DNA from: Oscillospiraceae bacterium
Lineage (GTDB): Bacteria > Bacillota > Clostridia > Oscillospirales > Oscillospiraceae
Assembly (NCBI GenBank): GCA_902789745.1
Contig: CADAPH010000010.1
Span: 1-63,190, forward strand
Direction of reading: 5' to 3'
DNA length: 63,190 nt
Positions 7,929-15,758 of the stretch are shown one piece after another. The notes beneath the pieces were generated by a model. That model was not told the DNA's origin. It was given only the letters and a program-made list of their open reading frames with translations, and searched no databases. How positions within the stretch are numbered: position 1 is the first letter of the stretch; the number at the start of each line of letters is the position of its first letter. Made by a program: the position numbers and the translations under genes.

Positions 7929-8195
7929 TTACCGCATGAAGATCAGCACGACCACGAGAAAAATCACGCCCGGGACGCCGAACACGCCCGCGATGAGGCA
8001 GGTGAGCAGATCAATCGGGATGGAGAAATCGAAAAAGCCCCCCACGAGATTCGCCACAAAGAGCATCATATAGCCGATGACGGCGTTGATGACGAGCTTG
8101 AAAATCATTTTAAGCGGCACGGCCAGCATCCTGAGCACAACATAGATCGCCACGATCACGCCCGCGCCGAGGAGAATGGTCTGAAGAATGTCCAT
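7929..8195 (-). CDS. BofA-family pro-sigma-K processing inhibitor-like membrane protein
   Basis: 88 aa from the ATG at 8195, which follows AGGAG by 8 bases; an in-frame ATG at 8213 lacks a site. Hydrophobic throughout: an N-terminal segment, then LKMIFKLVINAVIGYMMLF, SIPIDLLTCLIAGVFGVPGV and a C-terminal segment. This is the BofA pattern. In Bacillus BofA keeps the SpoIVFB protease inactive until late sporulation. No spoIVF gene is nearby, and BofA homologues in Clostridia are often of unproven role. Confidence 0.8.
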   Translation of the reverse strand: MDILQTILLGAGVIVAIYVVLRMLAVPLKMIFKLVINAVIGYMMLFVANLVGGFFDFSIPIDLLTCLIAGVFGVPGVIFLVVVLIFMR

Positions 8196-8314
8196 TTTTG
8201 TGTCTCCTGACAAAACTTTCCTGTTTATGATGCCCTGCCGCGCACAAACTAAGACCGGACAGATTCCCGGCGGACGAGACAGAGACAGTCCGACGAAGGT
8301 ACCGTATGTATATA

Positions 8315-8343
8315 TGGATACACCGAAAACGGGAAAATGTCAA
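8315..8343 (-). promoter_or_regulatory. Possible promoter for the bofA-like gene
   Basis: Minus strand TTGACA (8338-8343) followed after 17 bp by TATCCA (8315-8320). The -35 is perfect, the -10 weak. The leader would be about 115 nt. Confidence 0.35.
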
Positions 8344-8388
8344 GCGGCAAGGGCCCTTCCCGAACGGGGAGAACACCGCGGCCGCGGG

Positions 8389-8424
8389 GACGCGCCGGAG
8401 AAATCCGGCGCGTCTTTTGCGTTT
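8389..8424 (+). terminator. Terminator, copy 1 of a duplicated 36-bp sequence
   Basis: GACGCGCCGGA, loop GAAA, TCCGGCGCGTC, then TTTTGCGTTT. A copy with one base change lies at 9271-9306, on the other side of the fic gene. Confidence 0.75.
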
Positions 8425-8498
8425 CATCATGATTTTCCCTGTTCCGAACGTCAGAATCTGTGTTATACTATCTTTACTGAACGCGAAAGGGGATGCGT

Positions 8499-9260
8499 AT
8501 GGACACTTATGAAAAGGCCGTCGCTCTGTGGCGGCGAAAACAGATCAGAACGGACGCGGAGCTTGCCGAGGCGCTGAACGGCCACAGCGTCTCCTTCGCC
8601 TATCACTCCGGCAATCTGGAGAATGAACACGTCACCTATAACGACACGCGTGAGATTTTTGATCACGACGGCGTCACCTCCTACACGGGCGATCTGCGGA
8701 CGCTGTTTGAAATCCGCAACGCGAAGGATGCATACGAGCTGTTCCTGCTGGCCTTCCGGGACAAGCGTCCGCTGGACGAAGCGCTTGTGAAGGCGTTTCA
8801 GCAGCGTCTCACGCAGAACACCTACGATACCCGCCGCTATCAGTTGGGGGAGCGCCCCGGCGAATACAAGCATCACGATTATGTGACCGGGAAAAACGAG
8901 ATCGGCGCCGCGCCGGAAGACGTGGCCGATGAGATGGGGGAGCTTCTGGACGAGCTGCGCGATATCCCCGCCGACAGGCTCCTGCGGGCCGCCGCATACT
9001 ACCATGTCAAATTTGAGAACATCCACCCCTTCGCCGACGGAAACGGCAGAACCGGCCGCCTGACCATGAACTACTTCCTGGTCATGAACGACCACCCGCC
9101 CGTTACGATCCACCAGGAGGATCGCAAAGCGTACTATGCCGCCCTGGAAGCCTGGGACGAGCGGCAGGCGCTTGCCCCCATGGAGAGCTTCCTCCGGGAG
9201 CAGACGGCAAAAACCTGGGAAAAACAAATCGCCCGATACGAAAAGCTTTTTGACGATTGA
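8499..9260 (+). CDS. Fic-domain protein (probable AMP transferase, class II)
   Basis: 253 aa. The active-site motif HPFADGNGRTGR (about residues 176-187) fits the Fic consensus HxF(D/E)GNGRxxR exactly, with the catalytic His in ENIHPF. Such enzymes transfer AMP or other phosphate groups to target proteins. Near the N-terminus, SGNLEN (about 37-42) fits the inhibitory helix (S/T)xxxE(G/N), so it is a self-inhibited class II protein and needs no separate antitoxin. The ATG at 8499 is chosen because AAAGGGG lies 6 bases before it; the ATG at 8493 touches that site. The gene stands alone between two near-identical terminators. Confidence 0.92.
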   Translation: MDTYEKAVALWRRKQIRTDAELAEALNGHSVSFAYHSGNLENEHVTYNDTREIFDHDGVTSYTGDLRTLFEIRNAKDAYELFLLAFRDKRPLDEALVKAFQQRLTQNTYDTRRYQLGERPGEYKHHDYVTGKNEIGAAPEDVADEMGELLDELRDIPADRLLRAAAYYHVKFENIHPFADGNGRTGRLTMNYFLVMNDHPPVTIHQEDRKAYYAALEAWDERQALAPMESFLREQTAKTWEKQIARYEKLFDD

Positions 9261-9270
9261 CAGCCGCGCT

Positions 9271-9306
9271 GACGCGTCGGAGAAATCCGGCGCGTCTTTT
9301 GCGTTT
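9271..9306 (+). terminator. Terminator, copy 2 of the duplicated 36-bp sequence
   Basis: GACGCGTCGGA, loop GAAA, TCCGGCGCGTC, TTTTGCGTTT. Identical to 8389-8424 except one base in the stem. Confidence 0.85.
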
Positions 9307-9438
9307 AAAAAAAGCCCGGGCAAAACCTTGATCTTTTGAAAACGGGATGATATAATGAGACTATCTTAAAATAAAAAGATGACAAGGGGGCAGATCTATG
9401 AATTTCAACAGAGAAAAAAGCTTGTCGGGAGGGGCCGC

Positions 9439-10104
9439 ATGAGAAACAACCGCAAGGAGCGTCCGGGCGTGATGCTCTATTTTGAGGATATCAGACCCGC
9501 GATCAACCGGCTCGATCCGGGACAGAGCGGCGCGCTTCTCCGATCCATTCTGGATTACGCGCAGTACGGCGAGGCTCCGGAGCTCGATCCCATGACGAGT
9601 CTGGTTTTTGAAATGCTGGTGCCGAAGATCGACCGGGACGCGGAGAGATACGAGGAGAACCGGGAGCAGAGACAGTACGCCGTCTATACAAGGGAAAAGA
9701 AGAGAAACGGGGAGAGCTGTCTGAGCTTTGCCGAATGGCGGCTCATGCGCTCCGGATCCTCCGAGCACGAAAACATCGGGCCGATATCACCCGATCCCAA
9801 AAACATCGACCCGTATCCATCTGCAGCTGCATCTGCATCCACATCCCCAACGACAACCGCATCTCCATCCGCATCTCCATCCGCATCCTCATTCGCATCG
9901 ACAGCCGCAGCGGGAGAGGGATCCAAGGGGGAGGGGGACGACGAGGCGTACCGCATGAACGTGTCGATGCTCCGCGCAATCAGCGAGGGGGACATGAAGA
10001 GAGCCCGCGAGATCAGAGCAAAGCTGAACGAAATCGGCTGCGATACCGGCGGGCGGCGCCGGGAACGCAACGGATATGCCCTCCCGCCTCTGCCGGGGAC
10101 ATAG
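9439..10104 (+). CDS. DUF6291-like protein with Ser/Ala-rich tract (phage replication-protein-like)
   Basis: 221 aa from the ATG at 9439, which has a strong GGGAGGGG site; an in-frame ATG at 9379 lacks one. The N-terminal 75 residues (RPGVMLYFEDIRPAINRLDP, LLRSILDYAQYGEAPELDP, VPKIDRDAERYEENREQR) match the DUF6291 module at the start of many phage and ICE replication-organiser proteins. A low-complexity Ser/Ala/Thr tract then replaces the expected DNA-binding part, and a short helical C-terminus (MLRAISEGDMKRAREIRAKL) ends the protein. No other phage gene is adjacent, so it looks like a domesticated orphan. Confidence 0.6.
   Translation: MRNNRKERPGVMLYFEDIRPAINRLDPGQSGALLRSILDYAQYGEAPELDPMTSLVFEMLVPKIDRDAERYEENREQRQYAVYTREKKRNGESCLSFAEWRLMRSGSSEHENIGPISPDPKNIDPYPSAAASASTSPTTTASPSASPSASSFASTAAAGEGSKGEGDDEAYRMNVSMLRAISEGDMKRAREIRAKLNEIGCDTGGRRRERNGYALPPLPGT
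9816..9907 (+). repeat. Short tandem repeats (GCATCN-type) inside the DUF6291-like gene
   Basis: The tract is built of hexamers such as GCATCT/CCATCC, with a 12-bp unit CGCATCTCCATC repeated in a row. It codes Ser/Ala/Thr/Pro. All units are multiples of three, so slippage would alter length but not frame. Confidence 0.75.
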
Positions 10105-10166
10105 GGCGCGTTTGGGAGCTGTTTGCATACTTTCACATTCTGCTCACAAATGTTACCAAATTGTAG

Positions 10167-10195
10167 TGTAAAATCGGGGAAAAGTATGCTATACT
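10167..10195 (+). promoter_or_regulatory. Promoter for the parE unit, extended -10
   Basis: TGTAAA (10167-10172), 17-bp spacer, TATACT (10190-10195) preceded by TGC (extended -10). Confidence 0.65.
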
Positions 10196-10262
10196 ACCCA
10201 AGTTAAAATTGATTGTTCTGTGCCCAAACGGGAAGGAACACGACGAAAGGTACGTAACATCC

Positions 10263-12254
10263 ATGAGCAAAACCCCCAATTACGGCAACGACAGCATCTC
10301 CCAGCTCAAGGGCGCGGACAGGGTGCGCAAGCGGCCCGGCGTCATCTTCGGCTCCGACGGGCTCGACGGCTGCGAGCATGCGGTGTTTGAGATCCTCTCC
10401 AACGCCATCGACGAGGCGCGCGAGGGCTACGGCGATCTCATCACGCTGACGTACTATAAGGATCACTCCATCGAGGTCTCGGACTTCGGGCGCGGCTGCC
10501 CGCTGGACTGGAACCCCAACGAAAAGCGCTGGAACTGGGAGCTGGTGTTCTGTGAGCTCTACGCCGGCGGCAAGTACAACAACCTGGACGGCGGCGACTA
10601 CGAGTATTCCCTGGGTCTCAACGGCCTCGGCTCCTGCGCCACGCAGTACGCGTCCGCCTATATGGACGTCACCGTCTGGCGCGACGGGAACAAATACTCC
10701 CTCCACTTCAAGAAGGGCAAGCCCGTCGGCAAAAAGGGGCAGGAGCTCACCGTCGAGCCTGCCGACCGCAAGAAGACCGGCACGACGATCCGGTGGCTGC
10801 CCGACCTCGAGGTCTTTACCGATATCGACATCCCCGAGGAATACTTTGACGACGTGCTGCACCGCCAGGCGGTGGTCAACGCGGGCGTCACCTTCCGGCT
10901 CAGGATCGAGCGGGACAAGGGCTTCGAGACGAAGGATTACCTCTACGAAAACGGCATCATGGACTACGTGGCGGAGCTTGCGGGGGAAACCCCCCTGACC
11001 GCGCCCACCTTCATCTCCGCCGAGCGCAAGGGCCGCGACCGCGAGGACAAGCCGGAGTACAAGGTCAAGCTCTCGGCGGCCTTCTGCTTCTCCAAGACCG
11101 TCAGCGCCCTGGAGTATTACCACAACTCCTCGTGGCTGGAAAACGGCGGCGCGCCGGACAAGGCCGTGAAGCTCGCGTTCACCTCGGCGATCGACAATTA
11201 CATCAAGCAGATCGGCAAGTACCAGAAGAACGAGAGCGCCATCAAGTTCCAGGACATTCAGGACTGCCTTGTGCTGGTCACCAACTGCTTCTCCACCCAG
11301 ACCTCCTACGAAAACCAGACCAAGAAGGCCATCAACAACCGCTTCATCCAGACCGCGATGACGGAGTTTTTCAAAAGCCAGCTCGAGGTCTATTTCATCG
11401 AAAACAAGCCCGAGGCCGACCGCATCGCCGAGCAGGTGCTGATCAACAAGAGAAGCCGCGAGACGGCGGAGCGCGCCCGGCAGGGCATGAAGAAGAAGCT
11501 CTCGGGCAGCATCAACATCACCAACCCCGTCCAGAAATTCGTCGACTGCCGCAGCCGCGACGTGGATCGGCGCGAGATCTACATCGTGGAGGGCGACTCG
11601 GCCCTCGGCGCCTGCAAGCTGTCGAGGGACGCGGAGTTCCAGGGCATCATGCCCGTGCGCGGCAAGATCCTCAACTGCCTCAAGGCCGACTACGTGCGCA
11701 TTTTTAAAAGCGACGTCATCACCGATCTCATCAAGGTGCTCGGCTGCGGGGTGGAGGTGAAGGACAAGCACATCAAGGACGTGTCGGGCTTCGACCTCAA
11801 TAATCTCCGCTGGAACAAGGTCATCATCTGCACCGACGCGGACGTGGACGGCTTCCAGATCCGTACCCTGATCCTCACCATGCTCTACCGCCTGGTCCCG
11901 ACGCTCATCCGCGAGGGCTGTGTCTACATCGCGGAGTCGCCGCTGTATGAGATCGAGTCGAAGGGCAAGACGTACTTTGCCTATTCCGAGCGGGAGAAGG
12001 CGGAGATCATCGACTCCCTCAAGGGCGCGAAGGCGACGATCAACCGCTCCAAGGGCCTTGGCGAGAACGACCCGGACATGATGTGGATGACCACCATGAA
12101 CCCCGAGACCCGCAGGCTCATCAAGGTCATCCCCGAGGACGCGGAGCGCATGGCGGAGGTCTTTGATCTCCTGCTGGGCGACAACCTGGAGGGGCGCAAA
12201 AACCACATCTCCGAGTTCGGCGCGCAGTTTCTGGATCTGGCGGATATTTCGTAA
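10263..12254 (+). CDS. parE: Type II topoisomerase ATPase subunit (ParE/GyrB-like)
   Basis: 663 aa from ATG 10263; upstream in-frame TTG at 10209 is less likely. GHKL ATPase domain (EILSNAIDEAREG, VSDFGRGCPLDW, GLNGLGSCATQYAS), transducer region, and TOPRIM domain (REIYIVEGDSALGACKLSRD, then CTDADVDGFQIRTL). It should pair with the parC product downstream to relax or decatenate DNA. The EGDSALGAC motif departs from the usual EGDSAGGSA, marking a divergent branch seen in Clostridia that is variously labelled gyrase or topoisomerase IV. First gene of a three-gene unit. Confidence 0.9.
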   Translation: MSKTPNYGNDSISQLKGADRVRKRPGVIFGSDGLDGCEHAVFEILSNAIDEAREGYGDLITLTYYKDHSIEVSDFGRGCPLDWNPNEKRWNWELVFCELYAGGKYNNLDGGDYEYSLGLNGLGSCATQYASAYMDVTVWRDGNKYSLHFKKGKPVGKKGQELTVEPADRKKTGTTIRWLPDLEVFTDIDIPEEYFDDVLHRQAVVNAGVTFRLRIERDKGFETKDYLYENGIMDYVAELAGETPLTAPTFISAERKGRDREDKPEYKVKLSAAFCFSKTVSALEYYHNSSWLENGGAPDKAVKLAFTSAIDNYIKQIGKYQKNESAIKFQDIQDCLVLVTNCFSTQTSYENQTKKAINNRFIQTAMTEFFKSQLEVYFIENKPEADRIAEQVLINKRSRETAERARQGMKKKLSGSINITNPVQKFVDCRSRDVDRREIYIVEGDSALGACKLSRDAEFQGIMPVRGKILNCLKADYVRIFKSDVITDLIKVLGCGVEVKDKHIKDVSGFDLNNLRWNKVIICTDADVDGFQIRTLILTMLYRLVPTLIREGCVYIAESPLYEIESKGKTYFAYSEREKAEIIDSLKGAKATINRSKGLGENDPDMMWMTTMNPETRRLIKVIPEDAERMAEVFDLLLGDNLEGRKNHISEFGAQFLDLADIS

Positions 12255-12268
12255 AAGGAGCGCACATC

Positions 12269-12562
12269 ATGAACACCTACATCAACAGCTTTGTCCGCGG
12301 CAGGGAGCTTTTGAAAAAGCTTCTCGTCAGCGATATGGTCACGGCGATCATCGCGGCCTTCACGCGCTCCAATCCCATGGTCATGAGCGTGTTTTCCATC
12401 GCGACGGTCCTGCTGTTCATCGCGATCATCTATGTGGATATCAAGTACTGCCGCTGCCCCAACTGCGGGAAGGTGATCCTGCTGGGCGTGCTGGCGATCA
12501 ACACCTGCCCCAGGTGCAAGCACAGCCTCACCACGGGGAAAAAGGTGAAAAAGGGAAGATAA
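12269..12562 (+). CDS. Small membrane protein with C-terminal zinc ribbon
   Basis: 97 aa. One hydrophobic segment (about residues 36-57) is followed by cysteines at 61, 63, 66, 80 and 83 in the pattern CPNCGK and CPRCK, a rubredoxin-like zinc knuckle, and a basic tail. It lies 14 bp after parE and 12 bp before parC with its own AAAGGAG site, so it is co-transcribed and probably conserved in this position. Function unknown. Confidence 0.8.
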   Translation: MNTYINSFVRGRELLKKLLVSDMVTAIIAAFTRSNPMVMSVFSIATVLLFIAIIYVDIKYCRCPNCGKVILLGVLAINTCPRCKHSLTTGKKVKKGR

Positions 12563-12574
12563 GAGCAGAAAGCT

Positions 12575-14809
12575 ATGGCAAGAAAAAAGCAGGAAGAGAA
12601 GAAAAAATTCGATAATCCCAACGTGGTCGGCCTGCGGGCGGAGATCCTGGAGCAGCCCATCACCGAGACGCTGGAGACGAACTACATGCCCTACGCGATG
12701 AGCGTGATCGTCTCCCGCGCCATCCCGGAGATCGACGGATTTAAACCGTCGCACCGGAAGCTCCTGTACACGATGATGAAAATGGGGCTTCTGACCGGCG
12801 GCAGAACCAAGAGCGCCAATATCGTCGGCCAGACCATGCGCCTGAACCCCCACGGCGACGCCGCGATCTACGAGACCATGGTGCGCCTCTCGGCGGGGTA
12901 TGAGGCTCTGCTGACGCCCTTTGTCGACTCCAAGGGCAACTTCGGCAAGGTCTATTCCCGCGACATGTCCTGCGCCGCCCCGCGCTATACCGAGGCGAAG
13001 CTCTCCGCCATCTGCGCGGAGCTCTTCCGCGACATCGACAAGGACACCGTGGATTTTGTCGACAACTACGACGGCAGCATGCAGGAGCCGACGCTTCTCC
13101 CCACGGCCTTCCCGAACGTGCTGGTGTCCTCCAACCTGGGCATCGCCGTCGGCATGGCAAGCCAGATCTGCGGCTTCAACCTGGCCGAGGTCTGCGATAC
13201 CGCGGTGGCGTGGATCAAGGATCCGGAGCATGACCTTCTCAGCACCATGCCCGCGCCGGACTTCCCCACGGGGGGAGAGCTTCTCTACGACCGCGCCCAG
13301 ATGGAGAGCATCTACCGCAGCGGCCGCGGCAGCTTCAAGGTCAGGGCCCGCTGGCGCTTTGTCGAAAAAGAGAACATCATCGAGATCTACGAGATCCCGT
13401 ACACCACCACCTCCGAGGCCGTGATCGACAAGGTGCGCGAGCTCATCACCGCCGGCAAGATCCGCGAGATCAACGACATGCGCGACGAGACGGATCTGAG
13501 CGGCCTGCGCCTCGCCATCGACCTCAAGCGCGGCACGGATCCCGAAAAGCTCATGCAGAAGCTTTTTAAGCTCACGCCGCTGCAGGACTCCTTCCCCTGC
13601 AACTTCAATATCCTGGTGGCGGGCAATCCCCGCGTCATGGGCGTGGGCGAGATCCTGGAGGAGTGGACGGCCTGGCGCATGGACTGCGTGCGCCGCCGCG
13701 TGTACTTCGACCTGGGCAAAAAGAAGGACAAGCTCCACCTCCTGAGAGGTCTGGAGCAGATCCTGCTGGATATCGACAAGGCCATCGACATCATCCGCCA
13801 TACGGAGCTGGAGGCCGACGTGGTGCCGAACCTGATGCTGGGCTTCGAGATCGACCGGGTGCAGGCCGAGTTCGTTGCCGAGATCAAGCTGAGAAACATC
13901 AACCGCGAGTACATCCTCAAGCGCACCGACGAGATCGAGGAGCTGGAGCGGGAGATCGAGGAGCTGGAGGGCATCCTCAATAACCGCCGCAAGCTCAAGG
14001 GCATCATCATCGACGAGCTCAGGCAGATCTCCAAGAAGTACGGCGCGCCCAGAAAGACCGGCATCGTCTACGCCAGCGAGGTCGAGGAATACAGCGAGGA
14101 GGACGCGGTGGAGGACTATCCCGTCACGCTCTTCCTCTCCAACGAGGGCTACTTCAAGAAGATCACCGCCCAGTCCCTGCGCATGAGCGGGGAACAGAAA
14201 TACAAGGAGGGCGACGCCCTGCGCGCAAGCTTCGAGACCACGAACCGCGCGGAGCTGCTCTTCCTCACCGACAGGCAGCAGATGTACAAGGCCCGCGTGT
14301 CCGACTTTGAGGACGGGAAGGCCTCGCAGCTCGGCGTCTATCTGCCGGCGAAGCTCCAGATGGACGAGGGGGAGGGCATCCTCGCCATGCTCCTGCCGGG
14401 GGACTATACGAAGCACCTGCTGCTGATCTTTGAAAACGGCAAGGCGGCGCGCATCGAGATGTCCGCCTACGAGACGAAGACCAACCGCCGCAAGCTCATA
14501 AACGCCTGCTCGGACAAGAGCCCTGTCGCGGCGGTGTTCCACCTCGCGGAGGAGACGGATATCGTCTGCTATTCCGACGACGGGCGGGCGCTGATCTTCA
14601 ACACGGCGCAGCTCCAGCCGAAGACCAGCCGCACCACCCAGGGCGTTAACGTCATGAGCATCAAGCCCAAACGCGCGCTTGTCAGGGCCGAGACGCTGGA
14701 TCAGTCCGCGATCGCGAATCCCGCGCGCTACCGGGTCAGGAGCCTTCCGGGCGCGGGCGCGATCCTGAAGCCCGAGGACACCGGCGCACAGCAGATGAGC
14801 CTGCTGTGA
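12575..14809 (+). CDS. parC: Type II topoisomerase DNA-cleaving subunit (ParC/GyrA-like)
   Basis: 744 aa. Winged-helix and tower domains are recognisable (MPYAMSVIVSRAIPEIDGFKPSHRK, GQTMRLNPHGDAAIYETMVR). The catalytic tyrosine is Tyr138 in AAPRYTEAKLS. A coiled-coil stretch (EIEELEREIEELEGIL) precedes the C-terminal DNA-wrapping repeats. The GyrA box (QRRGGKG) is absent, which favours a topoisomerase IV role, and the protein is shorter than typical GyrA (about 820-870 aa). Works with the 10263 product. Confidence 0.9.
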   Translation: MARKKQEEKKKFDNPNVVGLRAEILEQPITETLETNYMPYAMSVIVSRAIPEIDGFKPSHRKLLYTMMKMGLLTGGRTKSANIVGQTMRLNPHGDAAIYETMVRLSAGYEALLTPFVDSKGNFGKVYSRDMSCAAPRYTEAKLSAICAELFRDIDKDTVDFVDNYDGSMQEPTLLPTAFPNVLVSSNLGIAVGMASQICGFNLAEVCDTAVAWIKDPEHDLLSTMPAPDFPTGGELLYDRAQMESIYRSGRGSFKVRARWRFVEKENIIEIYEIPYTTTSEAVIDKVRELITAGKIREINDMRDETDLSGLRLAIDLKRGTDPEKLMQKLFKLTPLQDSFPCNFNILVAGNPRVMGVGEILEEWTAWRMDCVRRRVYFDLGKKKDKLHLLRGLEQILLDIDKAIDIIRHTELEADVVPNLMLGFEIDRVQAEFVAEIKLRNINREYILKRTDEIEELEREIEELEGILNNRRKLKGIIIDELRQISKKYGAPRKTGIVYASEVEEYSEEDAVEDYPVTLFLSNEGYFKKITAQSLRMSGEQKYKEGDALRASFETTNRAELLFLTDRQQMYKARVSDFEDGKASQLGVYLPAKLQMDEGEGILAMLLPGDYTKHLLLIFENGKAARIEMSAYETKTNRRKLINACSDKSPVAAVFHLAEETDIVCYSDDGRALIFNTAQLQPKTSRTTQGVNVMSIKPKRALVRAETLDQSAIANPARYRVRSLPGAGAILKPEDTGAQQMSLL

Positions 14810-14877
14810 GAGCAGCGGAAGACCCAAACAGAAGACGCTTCATCAGCTTGCAGGAACACAACAGGGGAGTGTGCACC

Positions 14878-15756
14878 ATGTCGAAAAAACAGGACGTCAG
14901 GATCGATCGCATCGTGTTCAAATACGTGGTCATTGTGATCGGCTGCGTGTTCTACGCGATCGGCTTTCAGTTTTTCCTCTACCCCAACAACATCACCTCC
15001 GGCGGCGTGGTCGGCACGGCCATGATCATCAACCAGCTCACCGGCCTGCCTGTCGGCGTGCTGACCATTGTCATGAACGTCCCGCTGTTTTTGGTCGCGT
15101 GGCGGCACTTCGGGCTGGACTTCATGATCGGCTCCCTCGTGGGCATGGGCCTGAGCTCCGTGCTGGTGGACGTGTTCGCGGAGTTCGGGATCGTGCTGAC
15201 CAACGACGCGATGCTCGCCGCGGTGATCGGCGGCGTCATCAAGGGGGTCGGCCTCGGCATGATCTATTACGTCGGCGGAACCACCGGCGGCATCGACATC
15301 GTCGTCAAGATCATGCGCAGGCACCTCGCCTCCGTCAATTTCGGCACCATCATGCTGGCCCTCGATACCATCGTCATCACGGCCTACGCGATGGTGCTCG
15401 GCCGGTATGAGAGTGCCATGTACTCCCTCATCGCCATGTACGTCGTCACCAAGGTGGTGGATCTGGTGCTCTACGGCATTGACAACGCCTGCATCTGCTA
15501 CATCATCAGCGACAGGAACGAGGACATCACCGATGAGATCGTCAACGGCGCGCTGCACCGCGGCGTGACGCTTCTGGACGGGAAGGGCGCCTATTCCGGC
15601 GCGCACCGGGACGTGCTGATGTGCGTCATCAAGCGCCAGCAGATCGGCCAGCTCAAGCGCCTTGTCAAGAGCCATGACGAGAAGGCCTTCTTCATCGTGA
15701 CCAACGCGAAGAACGTCTTCGGAAACGGCTTTGAAAACATCTCCGAGGTACGCTGA
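14878..15756 (+). CDS. YitT-family membrane protein
   Basis: 292 aa from the ATG at 14878 with AGGGGAG upstream. Five to six membrane segments with FYAIGFQFFLYPNNITSGGVVG and VGGTTGGIDIVVKIM, the repeated DUF161 modules, then a soluble C-terminal DUF2179 domain (RGVTLLDGKGAYSGAHRDVL, FFIVTNAKNVFGNGF). Function of the family is not established; a transport role is often suggested. It ends 2 bp before the next gene, a lipoprotein, so the two are co-expressed. Confidence 0.92.
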   Translation: MSKKQDVRIDRIVFKYVVIVIGCVFYAIGFQFFLYPNNITSGGVVGTAMIINQLTGLPVGVLTIVMNVPLFLVAWRHFGLDFMIGSLVGMGLSSVLVDVFAEFGIVLTNDAMLAAVIGGVIKGVGLGMIYYVGGTTGGIDIVVKIMRRHLASVNFGTIMLALDTIVITAYAMVLGRYESAMYSLIAMYVVTKVVDLVLYGIDNACICYIISDRNEDITDEIVNGALHRGVTLLDGKGAYSGAHRDVLMCVIKRQQIGQLKRLVKSHDEKAFFIVTNAKNVFGNGFENISEVR

Positions 15757-15758
15757 AT

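Noticed and set aside
9379-10104. Prophage or integrative element at 9.3-10.1 kb
   Set aside because: Only one phage-like protein is present; there is no integrase, att repeat, or structural gene around it.
12921-13424. Arg/Ser/Pro-rich frames inside parC and similar frames elsewhere
   Set aside because: These are out-of-frame readings of GC-rich genes with no start signals.
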